Assembly: GCA_964407165.1 (NCBI GenBank) | Contig: CAYOUJ010000042.1 | Location: 1 to 21,877, forward strand | Source of the DNA: CAZPKH01 sp964407165 | GTDB lineage: Bacteria > Bacteroidota > Bacteroidia > Bacteroidales > Muribaculaceae | DNA: 21,877 nt | Direction of reading: 5' to 3' | Shown here: piece after piece, positions 14,776 to 21,877 of the stretch | Numbering within the stretch: the first letter of the stretch is position 1 | Layout of the letters: every line of letters starts with the position of its first letter | Program-made: the position numbers and the translations under genes | Notes under the pieces: model-generated | Seen by the model: only the letters and a program-made list of their open reading frames with translations | What the model was told of the DNA's origin: nothing | Database searches by the model: none

Positions 14776-15909
14776 ATGAAGAGAGTCTGGAAAATAGGGA
14801 AAACCGGCATGCGCATCATCGGACTGGTGGTGAACGTCCCCGTCGTCACCGCCCTTGTATTCTCGGCCTACGGCGGCATGATCGACCCTGAGGTGACCGC
14901 CGTGGGAGCCATCGCAGCCATGCTCTTCCCCATTTTTGCAATCCTCGACGTGGCCCTGACGGTGGTCAACTTGGTGATGTGGCGCCGCATGGCCCTCATA
15001 AACGTTCTGGCCATGCTCTGCTGCCTCGGGCCGATATACACCTTCTGCCCGGTCAACCTTCCCCACGGCGAGGTGACCGACAAAAACCGCGACCGCACGT
15101 TCACCCTGCTGACATACAACACCTATGCCTTCATGTACGAGGGGGGCGAGCGCTACGACGGCTTCACCCCGAACCGCACCCTCTCTTACATCATTGCCAA
15201 AGACCCCGACGTGGTGGTGCTCCAGGAGAGCTTCCCCCTGCGCGGTCTCAGCAGCTGGCGCCTGTGCCCCGAGCAGATGGACACCCTGCGGCAGCGGTAC
15301 CCCTACAAGATAGTCAACCCCTTCGGCCTTGGACTCCTCTCGAAGTATCCCGCCGACTCGATAAAGGTCTACAAAGAGTCGTTCGAGCAGAGCGTGTCGG
15401 CCGACTTTACTGCCTACCGGGTGATGATAAAGGGGAAGCTCGTGCACATTTATAACGTGCACTTGCAGTCGATCGGCCTGACAGGCGCCGACAAGGAACT
15501 CTACGAGACCCTCACCTCCGGCGCCCTAAACCGTGGCAAGATCGACGAGGCCCGCCGCGAGCTCATGGGCAAGCTCGGCGACGCTTTCCGCAACCGCGCC
15601 ATACAGGCTCGCGACCTGCGCCACAACGTCGACTCTATCGGCGGCAACGCCATCATCTGCGGCGACTTCAACGACATCCCCGGATGCTACGCCACGCGCC
15701 TGGCTCGCGGCCACGACTTCATCGACGCCTACGCCTTTGCCGGCTGCGGCCCCGCCATCACGTACTACGCCAACCGCTTCTACTTCCGCATCGACCACAT
15801 CTTCTACCGCGGCTACCTGCGGTGCCTGAGCGTCGAGCGTGACCGCGTGCGCTCCTCCGACCATTACCCCCTCTTCGCCACCTTCGAGTGGGACAACCTC
15901 CAACGCTAA
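14776..15909 (+). CDS. Membrane-anchored endonuclease/exonuclease/phosphatase (EEP) family protein
   Basis: Metal-dependent phosphoesterase fold shared by DNase I, exonuclease III and phospholipid/inositol phosphatases. The 377 residues begin with about three hydrophobic helices (~13-31, 42-65 and 72-92), so the catalytic domain (~108-377) is probably tethered at the membrane. Catalytic positions are N115 in LTYNTY, E151 in VVVLQES, H229 in NVHLQS, D297 and N299 in CGDFNDIP, D340-H341 in RIDHIFY, and D362-H363 in SSDHYPL. All conserved positions are present, so it should be active. The substrate cannot be told; membrane EEP proteins may act on lipids or on nucleic acids. Close coupling to two rhomboids hints at an envelope role. 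The stop codon lies inside a GAACTA-type simple repeat. Confidence 0.9.
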   Translation: MKRVWKIGKTGMRIIGLVVNVPVVTALVFSAYGGMIDPEVTAVGAIAAMLFPIFAILDVALTVVNLVMWRRMALINVLAMLCCLGPIYTFCPVNLPHGEVTDKNRDRTFTLLTYNTYAFMYEGGERYDGFTPNRTLSYIIAKDPDVVVLQESFPLRGLSSWRLCPEQMDTLRQRYPYKIVNPFGLGLLSKYPADSIKVYKESFEQSVSADFTAYRVMIKGKLVHIYNVHLQSIGLTGADKELYETLTSGALNRGKIDEARRELMGKLGDAFRNRAIQARDLRHNVDSIGGNAIICGDFNDIPGCYATRLARGHDFIDAYAFAGCGPAITYYANRFYFRIDHIFYRGYLRCLSVERDRVRSSDHYPLFATFEWDNLQR

Positions 15910-15943
15910 CTACGAACTAAGAACTAAGAACTACGAACTACGA
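15907..15943 (+). repeat. GAACTAAGAACTACGAACTA simple repeat after the EEP gene
   Basis: About five units of CTACGAA/CTAAGAA with a 7-base period start inside the EEP stop codon (TAA, 15907-15909). No pairing arm is evident nearby, so this one is not a hairpin terminator. Confidence 0.7.
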
Positions 15944-15985
15944 GGCAACCGATTTTAACCAATGTTTATTATTCAATCATAAGAA

Positions 15986-16558
15986 ATGGATCAAGAAATA
16001 ACTCTAATTCAAAATAAGATCCTTGAAGTTAGAGGTCAACGTGTTCTCCTTGACCGCGACCTTGCGGTTATGTACGGAGTGGAACCTAAGGTCCTTAATC
16101 AGGCAGTTAAACGAAACATTGAGCGCTTTCCTGAAGACTTTATGTTTCAACTGTCTCAAGATGAAGCCTCTGTTTTAAGGTCACAAATTGTGACCTTAAA
16201 GGGCGGTCGTGGGCAACACTCAAAATATGCACCCTACGTTTTTACAGAGTTAGGCGTGGCCATGCTGTCAAGTGTGTTAAGGTCTCCAATCGCTATCCAA
16301 GTTAACATGTGGATTATGAGAGCTTTTGTGAAAATGCGCCAGATGGTGGCAGAAGCTCGCGAAATGCCCATAGCACAACTTGAGCAAAAGATAGACAAGC
16401 CGGCTACCGATGTCGAGGATATTCTTCGAGACCAAAACGACACAAACGATGAATTGCAGATGCAGATTGACAGCATCAGTGAGGCATTGGCCGAATTGCA
16501 GGCTAACAATAAGGCGCACCATGCCCGTCGTAAGATAGGCTTTGTCACGGAGAATTAG
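15986..16558 (+). CDS. ORF6N-domain DNA-binding protein, probably horizontally acquired
   Basis: The N-terminal ~100 residues form an ORF6N domain, found in phage and mobile-element proteins and thought to bind DNA. Markers are ILEVRGQRVLLDRDLAVMYGV (12-32), LNQAVKRNIERFPEDFMFQL (37-56) and YAPYVFTELGVAMLSSVL (82-99). The C-terminal ~70 residues are polar and predicted helical/coiled-coil (heptad-like LEQKID... LQMQIDSISEALAELQ). The gene is clearly richer in A and T than all neighbours and uses A/T-ending codons, a sign of transfer. No integrase or other phage gene is beside it, so it is a lone cargo gene between repeats. A 27-base palindrome (16174-16200) lies in its coding sequence. Its role could be transcriptional control, but no target is visible. 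Confidence 0.88.
   Translation: MDQEITLIQNKILEVRGQRVLLDRDLAVMYGVEPKVLNQAVKRNIERFPEDFMFQLSQDEASVLRSQIVTLKGGRGQHSKYAPYVFTELGVAMLSSVLRSPIAIQVNMWIMRAFVKMRQMVAEAREMPIAQLEQKIDKPATDVEDILRDQNDTNDELQMQIDSISEALAELQANNKAHHARRKIGFVTEN
16174..16200. repeat. 27-base palindrome inside the ORF6N gene
   Basis: The 13-base arms TTTAAGGTCACAA (16174-16186) and its exact inverse (16188-16200) flank a single base. It encodes the segment LRSQIVTLK, where ORF6N proteins are variable. It could be an operator for the encoded DNA-binding protein, an mRNA hairpin, or the footprint of a diversifying event. Confidence 0.7.
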
Positions 16559-16580
16559 AAATTTGTGCGCCAAGAAAAAG

Positions 16581-16611
16581 CTAAACTATAAACTAAAAAC
16601 TATAAACTAAC
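16581..16611 (+). repeat. ACTATAAACTA repeat leader of Dcp
   Basis: Four 7-base units (CTATAAA / CTAAAAA type) end one base before the ATG at 16612. It is the same family as the rubrerythrin and protease B leaders, over 4.6 kb away. No TAnnTTTG element is clear in this short gap. Confidence 0.75.
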
Positions 16612-18729
16612 ATGAAACTACCCGTCACCTTAGCCCTCGCGGCCGCCCTGCTGGCCCCCGCCGGAGGCCTCGACGCCGCCGCCGCAGAGCGCGAGAACCC
16701 CCTGCTCTCGCCCTACAACACCCCCTTCGACATACCCCCCTACGACCGCATCCAGGCCGCCGACTTCCTTCCCGCCGTCCGGCAAGGTATAGCCGAGCAC
16801 AACGCCGAGATCAAGGCCATCGCCACCAACAAGCAGAAGCCGACGTGGGAGAACACCATCCAGGCCCTCGAATACTCCGGCCAGACGCTGCAGCGCGTGC
16901 TCGGTGTGTTCTACGGACTTGCCGAGGCCCTGGCAACCCCCGAGATACAGGCCGCCGAGGCCGAAATCTCCCCCCTCGTGTCGGCCCATGACGACGAGAT
17001 GTATATGAACGACGCGCTGTTCAAGCGCGTAAAGACGCTGTACGACCAGGCCGACAAGCTCGACCTCACCGTCGCCCAACGCCGCGCCCTCGACGAGTAT
17101 TACAAGAACTTCACGCGCAACGGCGCCCTGCTGAACAAGAAGCAGAAGGCGGAGCTGTCGCGCATCAACACGGCCCTGGCCGACCGCTATATGCAGTTTA
17201 ACCGCAACCTGCTGGCGGCCACCAACGCCTTCGCCATCTTCGTCAGCGAAGAGAGCCGCCTGAGCGGCCTCCCCGCTTCAGTCATCGCCCAGGCCGCCGA
17301 GAAGGCCCAGGCCGCCGGACAGCCGGGCAAGTGGATGTTTACCCTCCACGCCCCCTCGCGCCTGCCCGTGCTCACCTACGCCAACGACCGCAGCCTGCGC
17401 GAGCAGATGTACAAGGGATACACTTCTTTGGCTTCTTCCGGCGAGTATAACAACTATCCGGTAATCGACAGCATACTCCACCTGCGCGCCGCCAAGGCCA
17501 AGCTGCTCGGCTTTCCCAACTACGCCGCATACATGACCGACAATGTCATGGCCAAGACCCCGGAGGCTGCCGAGGATCTGCTGATGAAGCTCTGGGTGCC
17601 CGCCCGCGAGCGTGTGGGCCAGGAGGTGGCAGAGATGCAGGCCATCGCCGACCGCAACGGCGACTACATCGTCATCGCCCCCTGGGACTATTATTACTAC
17701 GCCGAGAAGGTGCGTGCCGACAAGTACAACCTCAGCGAGGAGGAGTGTTCCCAGTATTTCGCGGCCGACTCGGTGCGCAACGGCATCTTCACCATGGCCA
17801 ACCGCCTCTACGGCCTTACGTTCACCGAGATACCCGACGCGCCCAAGTATCACCCCGACGTGAAGGTTTACGAGGTGAAGGATGAGAATGGCGAGCATCT
17901 GGCAGTGTTCATGACCGACTACTTCCCCCGCGACACCAAGCGTCAGGGCGCGTGGATGGACGCTGTGGTCAACTCCTGCGTCTTCCCCGACGGCACCGTG
18001 CGCCGGCCCATTATATATAATGTGGGCAACTTCGCCGCGCCCACGGCCGACACCCCCGCGCTGCTCGACATCGACAACGTGGAGACCGCCTTCCATGAGT
18101 TCGGCCACGCCCTCCACGGCATGCTCTCCCGCGTGGCCCTGCCCGGCCAGGCCGGCACCAACGTCGACCGTGACCTGGTGGAGATGTTCTCGCAGATACA
18201 TGAGCACTGGAAGTTTGAGCCTGCGCTGGTGAAGGCTTACGCCCACCACTGGCAGACGGGCGAGGCCATCCCCGACTCGCTGATACAGAAGCTCGACGCC
18301 GCCTCGACGCACAACATGGGCTTCATGACCGCCGAACTCTCCGGCGCCGCCCTCCTCGACCTGGCTTACGGCCTCTACAACCCCGCCGAGGGCGAGACGG
18401 TCGACATCCCCGCCTTCGAGAAGGCCTACGCAGATAAGATCGGGATGCCCGAGCAGTTGACTTTCCGCTACCGCAGCCCCTACTTCAAGCACATCTTCGG
18501 CAGCGACGGCTACGCCAGCGGCTACTACACCTACCTTTGGAGCGCCGTGCTCGACAGCGACGGCTTCGAGCTCTTCCGCGAGCGCGGTGTCTTTGACCCG
18601 CAGGCGGCAGCCGGTCTGCGCCACATGATGGAGATGGGCGGCAGCGAAGACCCGATGACACTCTTCGAGCAGTTCCGCGGCCACAAGCCTACCCCCGACG
18701 CCCTCCTCCACGACCGCGGCCTGAAGTAA
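16612..18729 (+). CDS. dcp: M3 family peptidyl-dipeptidase (Dcp), exported
   Basis: Zinc metallopeptidase of family M3 that releases dipeptides from the C-terminus of oligopeptides. The 705 residues compare with ~680 for E. coli Dcp plus a signal sequence. Residues ~1-25 (MKLPVTLALAAALLAPAGG...) look like a secretory signal peptide without a lipobox cysteine, so a periplasmic location is inferred. Zinc ligands are H495 and H499 in FHEFGHALHG, with catalytic E496 and third ligand E524 in DLVEMFSQ. The C-terminal block YFKHIFGSDGYASGYYTYLW (~623-642) is typical of Dcp/OpdA and helps shape the substrate site. The ATG at 16612 directly follows an AACTATAAAC repeat. The stop lies within another simple repeat. 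Dcp is preferred over oligopeptidase A because of the overall match and the signal peptide, but the specificity is inferred. Confidence 0.92.
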   Translation: MKLPVTLALAAALLAPAGGLDAAAAERENPLLSPYNTPFDIPPYDRIQAADFLPAVRQGIAEHNAEIKAIATNKQKPTWENTIQALEYSGQTLQRVLGVFYGLAEALATPEIQAAEAEISPLVSAHDDEMYMNDALFKRVKTLYDQADKLDLTVAQRRALDEYYKNFTRNGALLNKKQKAELSRINTALADRYMQFNRNLLAATNAFAIFVSEESRLSGLPASVIAQAAEKAQAAGQPGKWMFTLHAPSRLPVLTYANDRSLREQMYKGYTSLASSGEYNNYPVIDSILHLRAAKAKLLGFPNYAAYMTDNVMAKTPEAAEDLLMKLWVPARERVGQEVAEMQAIADRNGDYIVIAPWDYYYYAEKVRADKYNLSEEECSQYFAADSVRNGIFTMANRLYGLTFTEIPDAPKYHPDVKVYEVKDENGEHLAVFMTDYFPRDTKRQGAWMDAVVNSCVFPDGTVRRPIIYNVGNFAAPTADTPALLDIDNVETAFHEFGHALHGMLSRVALPGQAGTNVDRDLVEMFSQIHEHWKFEPALVKAYAHHWQTGEAIPDSLIQKLDAASTHNMGFMTAELSGAALLDLAYGLYNPAEGETVDIPAFEKAYADKIGMPEQLTFRYRSPYFKHIFGSDGYASGYYTYLWSAVLDSDGFELFRERGVFDPQAAAGLRHMMEMGGSEDPMTLFEQFRGHKPTPDALLHDRGLK

Positions 18730-18849
18730 CAGTTAAGGAGTTAAAGAATTGATGATTTAAGGAGTTATCGAGAGTAATTGAGAGTTATCGATGAAATCGA
18801 CATTATCGATGACTCATCCACTCATCAACTCATCCACTCATCAACTCGC
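18728..18849 (+). repeat. Mixed simple-repeat spacer between dcp and ispD
   Basis: The 122-base gap is built from three simple repeats in turn. AGTTAAGGAGTTAA-type units start in the dcp stop codon. GAGTTATCGA/TTATCGATGA units follow (~18773-18811). Finally ACTCATCC/ACTCATCA makes four 8-base units (18812-18843), a 16-base unit repeated twice, ending six bases before the ispD ATG. The first codons upstream of that ATG in frame are repeat-derived and are not counted as protein. Confidence 0.75.
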
Positions 18850-19530
18850 ATGAAGACAGCTGTGATAATAGCCGCTGCGGGCAGCGGGAGCCGCTACGGG
18901 GCGCCGCTGCCGAAACAGTTTTGCACCTTGCTGGGGCGCCCGCTGCTGATGACCACCATCGACGGTATCCGCGCGGCGCTCCCAGAGGCGCGCATAGTGC
19001 TTGTGCTCAATGCTTTCTTCACCGACGAGTGGCTTGATATGTGCCTCGAGCACGGCTTCAGCAGCCCCGCGATAGTCGAGGGTGGCGAGACGCGCTGGGC
19101 ATCGGTAAGCAACGCCCTGCGGGCAATCTCGCAGACGGTCGACGTGGTGCTCGTGCACGACGGCGCGCGCCCCGTGGTCAGCGCCGATGTGGTTACCGAG
19201 GTAGTCACGGCCATCGCCGCCGGTCGCCAGGGAGCTATACCCATGACGGCACCGACCGACTCCATGCGGCAGGTGGCCATCGACGGCTCCACCACCGCCG
19301 TCGACCGCTCGCTGCTGCGCTGCGTGCAGACCCCGCAGGGGTTCAACGCGCGCCTGCTGCGCCGCGCCTACGCCATGCCTTACTCCCCGGAGTTCACCGA
19401 CGACGCTTCGGTCATGGAGGCCGCGGGCTTCACCGACATCGCCGAGATCCGGGGCGACTACCGCAACATCAAAGTCACGCGCCCCGGCGACATCCGCATC
19501 GCCGAAATCTACCTCTCTGAATTGAAGTGA
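18850..19530 (+). CDS. ispD: 2-C-methyl-D-erythritol 4-phosphate cytidylyltransferase
   Basis: Third step of the MEP isoprenoid pathway: MEP + CTP gives CDP-methylerythritol and pyrophosphate, in the cytoplasm. The 226 residues fit the family (~220-236). Signatures are the nucleotide-binding N-terminus AAAGSGSRYGAPLPKQF (8-24), VHDGARP (102-108), TPQGF (161-165) and TDDASVMEAAG (183-193). I chose the ATG at 18850. A TTG start at 18778 keeps the frame, but its extra 24 residues (rich in Asp, Ile, His, Ser) are translated from simple repeats, and homologues begin at MKTAVI. The stop overlaps the GTG start of recG by four bases (GTGA), so the pair is coupled. No ispF gene is adjacent. Confidence 0.95.
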   Translation: MKTAVIIAAAGSGSRYGAPLPKQFCTLLGRPLLMTTIDGIRAALPEARIVLVLNAFFTDEWLDMCLEHGFSSPAIVEGGETRWASVSNALRAISQTVDVVLVHDGARPVVSADVVTEVVTAIAAGRQGAIPMTAPTDSMRQVAIDGSTTAVDRSLLRCVQTPQGFNARLLRRAYAMPYSPEFTDDASVMEAAGFTDIAEIRGDYRNIKVTRPGDIRIAEIYLSELK

Positions 19531-21617
19531 ACAGTTTACGTGCACGCGACATAATGTATCTGAAGGGCGTGGGACCTGCCCGTGCCAAGCTGCTGAAGAG
19601 CCAGCTCGGCATCGAGAGCGTCTATGACCTGCTGCACCATTACCCTGCGCATTACATCGACCGCTCACGCTCGTATGCCATCGCCGAGTTCACCGGCGAG
19701 ATGCCTTTCGTGCAGGTGCGCGGGCGTTTCGTGTCGTTCAACGTGGTAGGGGAGGGGCGCAAGCGGCGTCTGGTGGGACTGTTCACCGACGGACGCAACT
19801 CGATGGAGGTGCTGTGGTTTAACAGCGTCGACAAGCTGCGACAGCTCTACCACCCCGACGTCGAATACATCATCTTCGGCAAGCCCACGGAGTACAACGG
19901 CCGGTGGAGCATCGTCCACCCGGAGGTCGACACCCCGGAGTCGCTGACCGCCGCGGGAGCACTGCGCGGCGTCTATCCGCTGACCGACCAGTTGCGGCAG
20001 CGCGGGTTCACCCAGCGCGTGATGCACACCCTGTGCATGAACGCCTTGGCCTCGGCGCCGCACATCGCCGAGACGCTGCCGGCTGACATCGTGGTGCGCT
20101 GCAATCTCATGCCGCTGCAGCAGGCCGTCACCGCCGTGCACAACCCGCCGGACTCGCGCACGCTCGAGGCCGCCCGCTTCCGACTGAAGTTTGAGGAACT
20201 GTTCTATTTGCAGCTCAACATACTCCGCTACGCGCGGCGCCGCAAGGATGACACTCAGGGGTTCATGATGGGCCGCGTGGGGAGTTATTTCAACGGATTT
20301 TACTCGCAGTGCCTGCCGTTCCCGCTTACGGGGGCGCAGAAGCGGGTGGTCAAGGAGATACGCGCACACATCACCTCCGGCAAGCAGATGAACCTGCTTG
20401 TGCAGGGCGACGTGGGCTCCGGCAAGACAGTTGTGGCGCTGATGGCGATGCTCCTGGCGCTGGACAACGGCTTCCAGGCCGCCCTCATGGCCCCCACGGA
20501 GATCTTGGCCACGCAGCACTACGAGAGCCTGCAGCGCATGGTCGCCCCCATCGGCATAAACGTCAAGCTGCTCACCGGCTCGACGCCGAAGAAACAGCGC
20601 GATGTCATTCACGAGCAGCTGCGCGACGGCTCGCTGCACATACTCATCGGCACGCACGCCATCATCGAGGAGAGCGTGCAGTGGCGCAACCTCGGCCTGG
20701 CCGTCATCGACGAGCAGCACCGCTTCGGCGTGGCACAGCGCGCGCAGTTGTGGAAGAAGAACGTCATCCCCCCGCACGTGCTCGTGATGACGGCCACGCC
20801 GATACCGCGCACGCTTGCCATGACCGTCTACGGCGACCTCGACGTGAGCATCATCGACGAGCTGCCCCCGGGCCGCAAGCCCATTACCACGGCACTGCGC
20901 TATGACAACAAGCGCTTCGACGTCTACCGCTTCATCGGCAGCGAGCTTGCCAAGGGGCGGCAGGCTTACATCGTCTACCCGCTCATCGAGGAGAACGAGA
21001 AGCTCGACCTGCTCAGCCTCCAGGAGGGCTACGACACCATCTGCAACACCTTCCCGTCGTATCAGGTGGCGTGGGTGCACGGGCGCCAGAAGCCGGCGGA
21101 GAAGGACTACCAGATGCAGCGGTTCGTCACCGGCGAGGCGCGCATACTCGTGGCCACGACGGTGATAGAGGTGGGCGTCAACGTGCCCAACGCCTCCGTC
21201 ATGCTCATCGAGAACGCCGAGCGCTTCGGACTGTCGCAGCTCCACCAGCTGCGCGGGCGCGTGGGCCGCGGCGCCGACCAGAGCTACTGTATACTGATGA
21301 CCAAATACAAGATAGCCAAGGACACGCGCGAGCGGCTCGAGCTGATGACACGCACCACCGACGGCTTCGTCATCGCCGAGGCGGACTTGCGGCAGCGCGG
21401 TCCGGGCGACCTGGAGGGGACGATGCAGAGCGGCCTGGGCATCAACCTCAACATTGCCAACCTCACCCGCGACGCCGACGTGATGAGCCTGGCGCGCAGC
21501 GTGGCCTCGGAGGTGCTCGACGCCGACCCCACGCTCTCGCAACCCGGGCACGCCCTGCTGCTCTTAGAGCTCAACACCCTCTACCGCCGCACAGCCGACT
21601 GGGGCCGCATCTCCTGA
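19527..21617 (+). CDS. recG: ATP-dependent DNA helicase RecG
   Basis: Monomeric superfamily 2 helicase that regresses stalled replication forks and processes recombination intermediates. The 696 residues match the family (~690). The N-terminal part starts with a GVGPARAKLL helix-hairpin-helix-like motif (~14-23), followed by the OB-type wedge domain. Helicase motifs are I GDVGSGKT (294-301), II DEQH (395-398), III TATPIPRT (422-429), V ATTVIEVGVNVPNA (~545-558) and VI QLRGRVGRG (574-582). I use the GTG at 19527 because the residues before the first ATG (19554), LRARDI, fit the start of Bacteroidetes RecG and overlap the ispD stop as GTGA. Starting at the ATG would lose nine residues. A strong hairpin follows at 21643-21718. 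Confidence 0.96.
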   Translation: MNSLRARDIMYLKGVGPARAKLLKSQLGIESVYDLLHHYPAHYIDRSRSYAIAEFTGEMPFVQVRGRFVSFNVVGEGRKRRLVGLFTDGRNSMEVLWFNSVDKLRQLYHPDVEYIIFGKPTEYNGRWSIVHPEVDTPESLTAAGALRGVYPLTDQLRQRGFTQRVMHTLCMNALASAPHIAETLPADIVVRCNLMPLQQAVTAVHNPPDSRTLEAARFRLKFEELFYLQLNILRYARRRKDDTQGFMMGRVGSYFNGFYSQCLPFPLTGAQKRVVKEIRAHITSGKQMNLLVQGDVGSGKTVVALMAMLLALDNGFQAALMAPTEILATQHYESLQRMVAPIGINVKLLTGSTPKKQRDVIHEQLRDGSLHILIGTHAIIEESVQWRNLGLAVIDEQHRFGVAQRAQLWKKNVIPPHVLVMTATPIPRTLAMTVYGDLDVSIIDELPPGRKPITTALRYDNKRFDVYRFIGSELAKGRQAYIVYPLIEENEKLDLLSLQEGYDTICNTFPSYQVAWVHGRQKPAEKDYQMQRFVTGEARILVATTVIEVGVNVPNASVMLIENAERFGLSQLHQLRGRVGRGADQSYCILMTKYKIAKDTRERLELMTRTTDGFVIAEADLRQRGPGDLEGTMQSGLGINLNIANLTRDADVMSLARSVASEVLDADPTLSQPGHALLLLELNTLYRRTADWGRIS

Positions 21618-21642
21618 CCACACACGCTAAGAAACCAAAGAG

Positions 21643-21718
21643 CCAAAAGAAACCCGAAACCACGAATTTCGTGAAATTAGATTAATTCGTGAAATTCGTG
21701 GTTTCGGGTTTCTTTTGG
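21643..21718 (+). terminator. 28-bp perfect-arm hairpin after recG
   Basis: Arms 21643-21670 and 21691-21718 are perfect inverted repeats of 28 bases around a 20-base loop. With a few mismatches the pairing extends outward another ~7 bases. The plus-strand sequence after it is T-rich (CTTTTGTTTCTTCTG). It starts 25 bases past the recG stop, so terminator function is likely. The arm length is far beyond what termination needs and resembles a miniature inverted-repeat element. Confidence 0.65.
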
Positions 21719-21746
21719 TTCTTTTGTTTCTTCTGTTTCTGCGCGT

Positions 21747-21806
21747 GATTATTTCTTCGATAGCGCAGTAGATGTCGCTAAGATATTTCTTGGCTTTCCT
21801 ATCCAT
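21747..21806 (-). pseudogene. Doubtful remnant resembling the start of a HepT/DUF86-type protein
   Basis: From an ATG at 21806 the minus strand encodes MDRKAKKYLSDIYCAIEEII. This looks like the first helix of the HepT-like (DUF86) toxin family, where 'YLSDILxAIExI' is common. The frame then runs straight into the Lys/Arg-rich translation of the recG hairpin and stops at 21627, so no full domain exists here. It could be a gene start cut off by the palindromic element, or chance. No partner nucleotidyltransferase (MntA) can be seen before the window ends. The rest of 21720-21877 shows nothing else. Confidence 0.2.
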
Positions 21807-21877
21807 AAATGACGCGTTTGGTCTCGTTAAGTTGCTATATGAAATAGGGGTTTTTAAGGCACGAGGCATCCACTAGT

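Noticed and set aside
17278..18711. 477-residue open frame antisense to dcp
   Set aside because: It is a shadow frame in GC-rich DNA: composition biased to Val, Gly, His and Ala, no motif, and it lies wholly over a gene with intact catalytic residues.
18778..18849. Longer ispD start at TTG
   Set aside because: The extra 24 residues come from simple repeats and homologues start at the internal ATG.
19665..21551. 628-residue open frame antisense to recG
   Set aside because: Same cause as the dcp antisense frame. The plus-strand RecG has every helicase motif, and the antisense product has no recognisable domain.
21872..21877. Terminal ACTAGT as a cloning or adaptor scar
   Set aside because: A single six-base site at the window edge is not evidence of a vector junction.

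Overview
The window is about 21.9 kb of GC-rich chromosomal DNA from a member of the Bacteroidales. A gut lineage such as the Muribaculaceae is plausible, but I infer this from style and have no search to confirm it. Three things point there. Several starts are preceded by a TAnnTTTG-type -7 element, and none by a clear Shine-Dalgarno sequence. There are two C10 (streptopain-type) proteases with Spi prodomains and a conserved 'YYNLQG...PGQ.YIRV' C-terminus. The sufBCDS order and the HU / rhomboid / rhomboid / endonuclease-like phosphatase neighbourhood also fit.

Layout. Bases 1-302 hold no gene and are packed with short palindromes and a large inverted repeat. Bases 303-11675 are a run of minus-strand genes, read right to left: two tandem secreted C10 cysteine proteases, a small lipoprotein, sufB, sufC, sufD, sufS (Fe-S cluster assembly) and upp (uracil salvage). 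A divergent region at 11676-11916 leads into rubrerythrin on the plus strand, then a hairpin-rich gap, an HU gene on the minus strand, and a second divergent promoter region. The plus strand then carries a tightly coupled rhomboid-rhomboid-EEP phosphatase operon, an AT-rich ORF6N-domain gene that looks imported, a secreted M3 peptidase (Dcp), and overlapping ispD-recG. A long perfect-arm hairpin closes recG, and the last ~150 bases hold only a doubtful gene remnant.

How the genes relate. SufB, SufC and SufD form the Fe-S scaffold/ATPase complex and SufS supplies sulfur. Rubrerythrin (peroxide detoxification) fits an anaerobe protecting such clusters. The proteases, lipoprotein and Dcp form an envelope/peptide-degradation theme. 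IspD and RecG are housekeeping genes.

The most unusual content is the repeat load. A 28-bp GC-rich palindromic element, free of stop codons in all six frames, occurs four times: just after the upp stop codon, twice in tandem inside sufS, and once inside sufD. In both genes it is in frame and encodes the same peptide (ERGGALAPRI or a close variant). It behaves like a protein-coding palindromic element comparable in principle to the Rickettsia palindromic elements. In addition, almost every intergenic gap has its own 7-10 bp repeat family. Some overlap the stop codon of the upstream gene, some abut the start codon of the downstream gene, and many fold into long stems.
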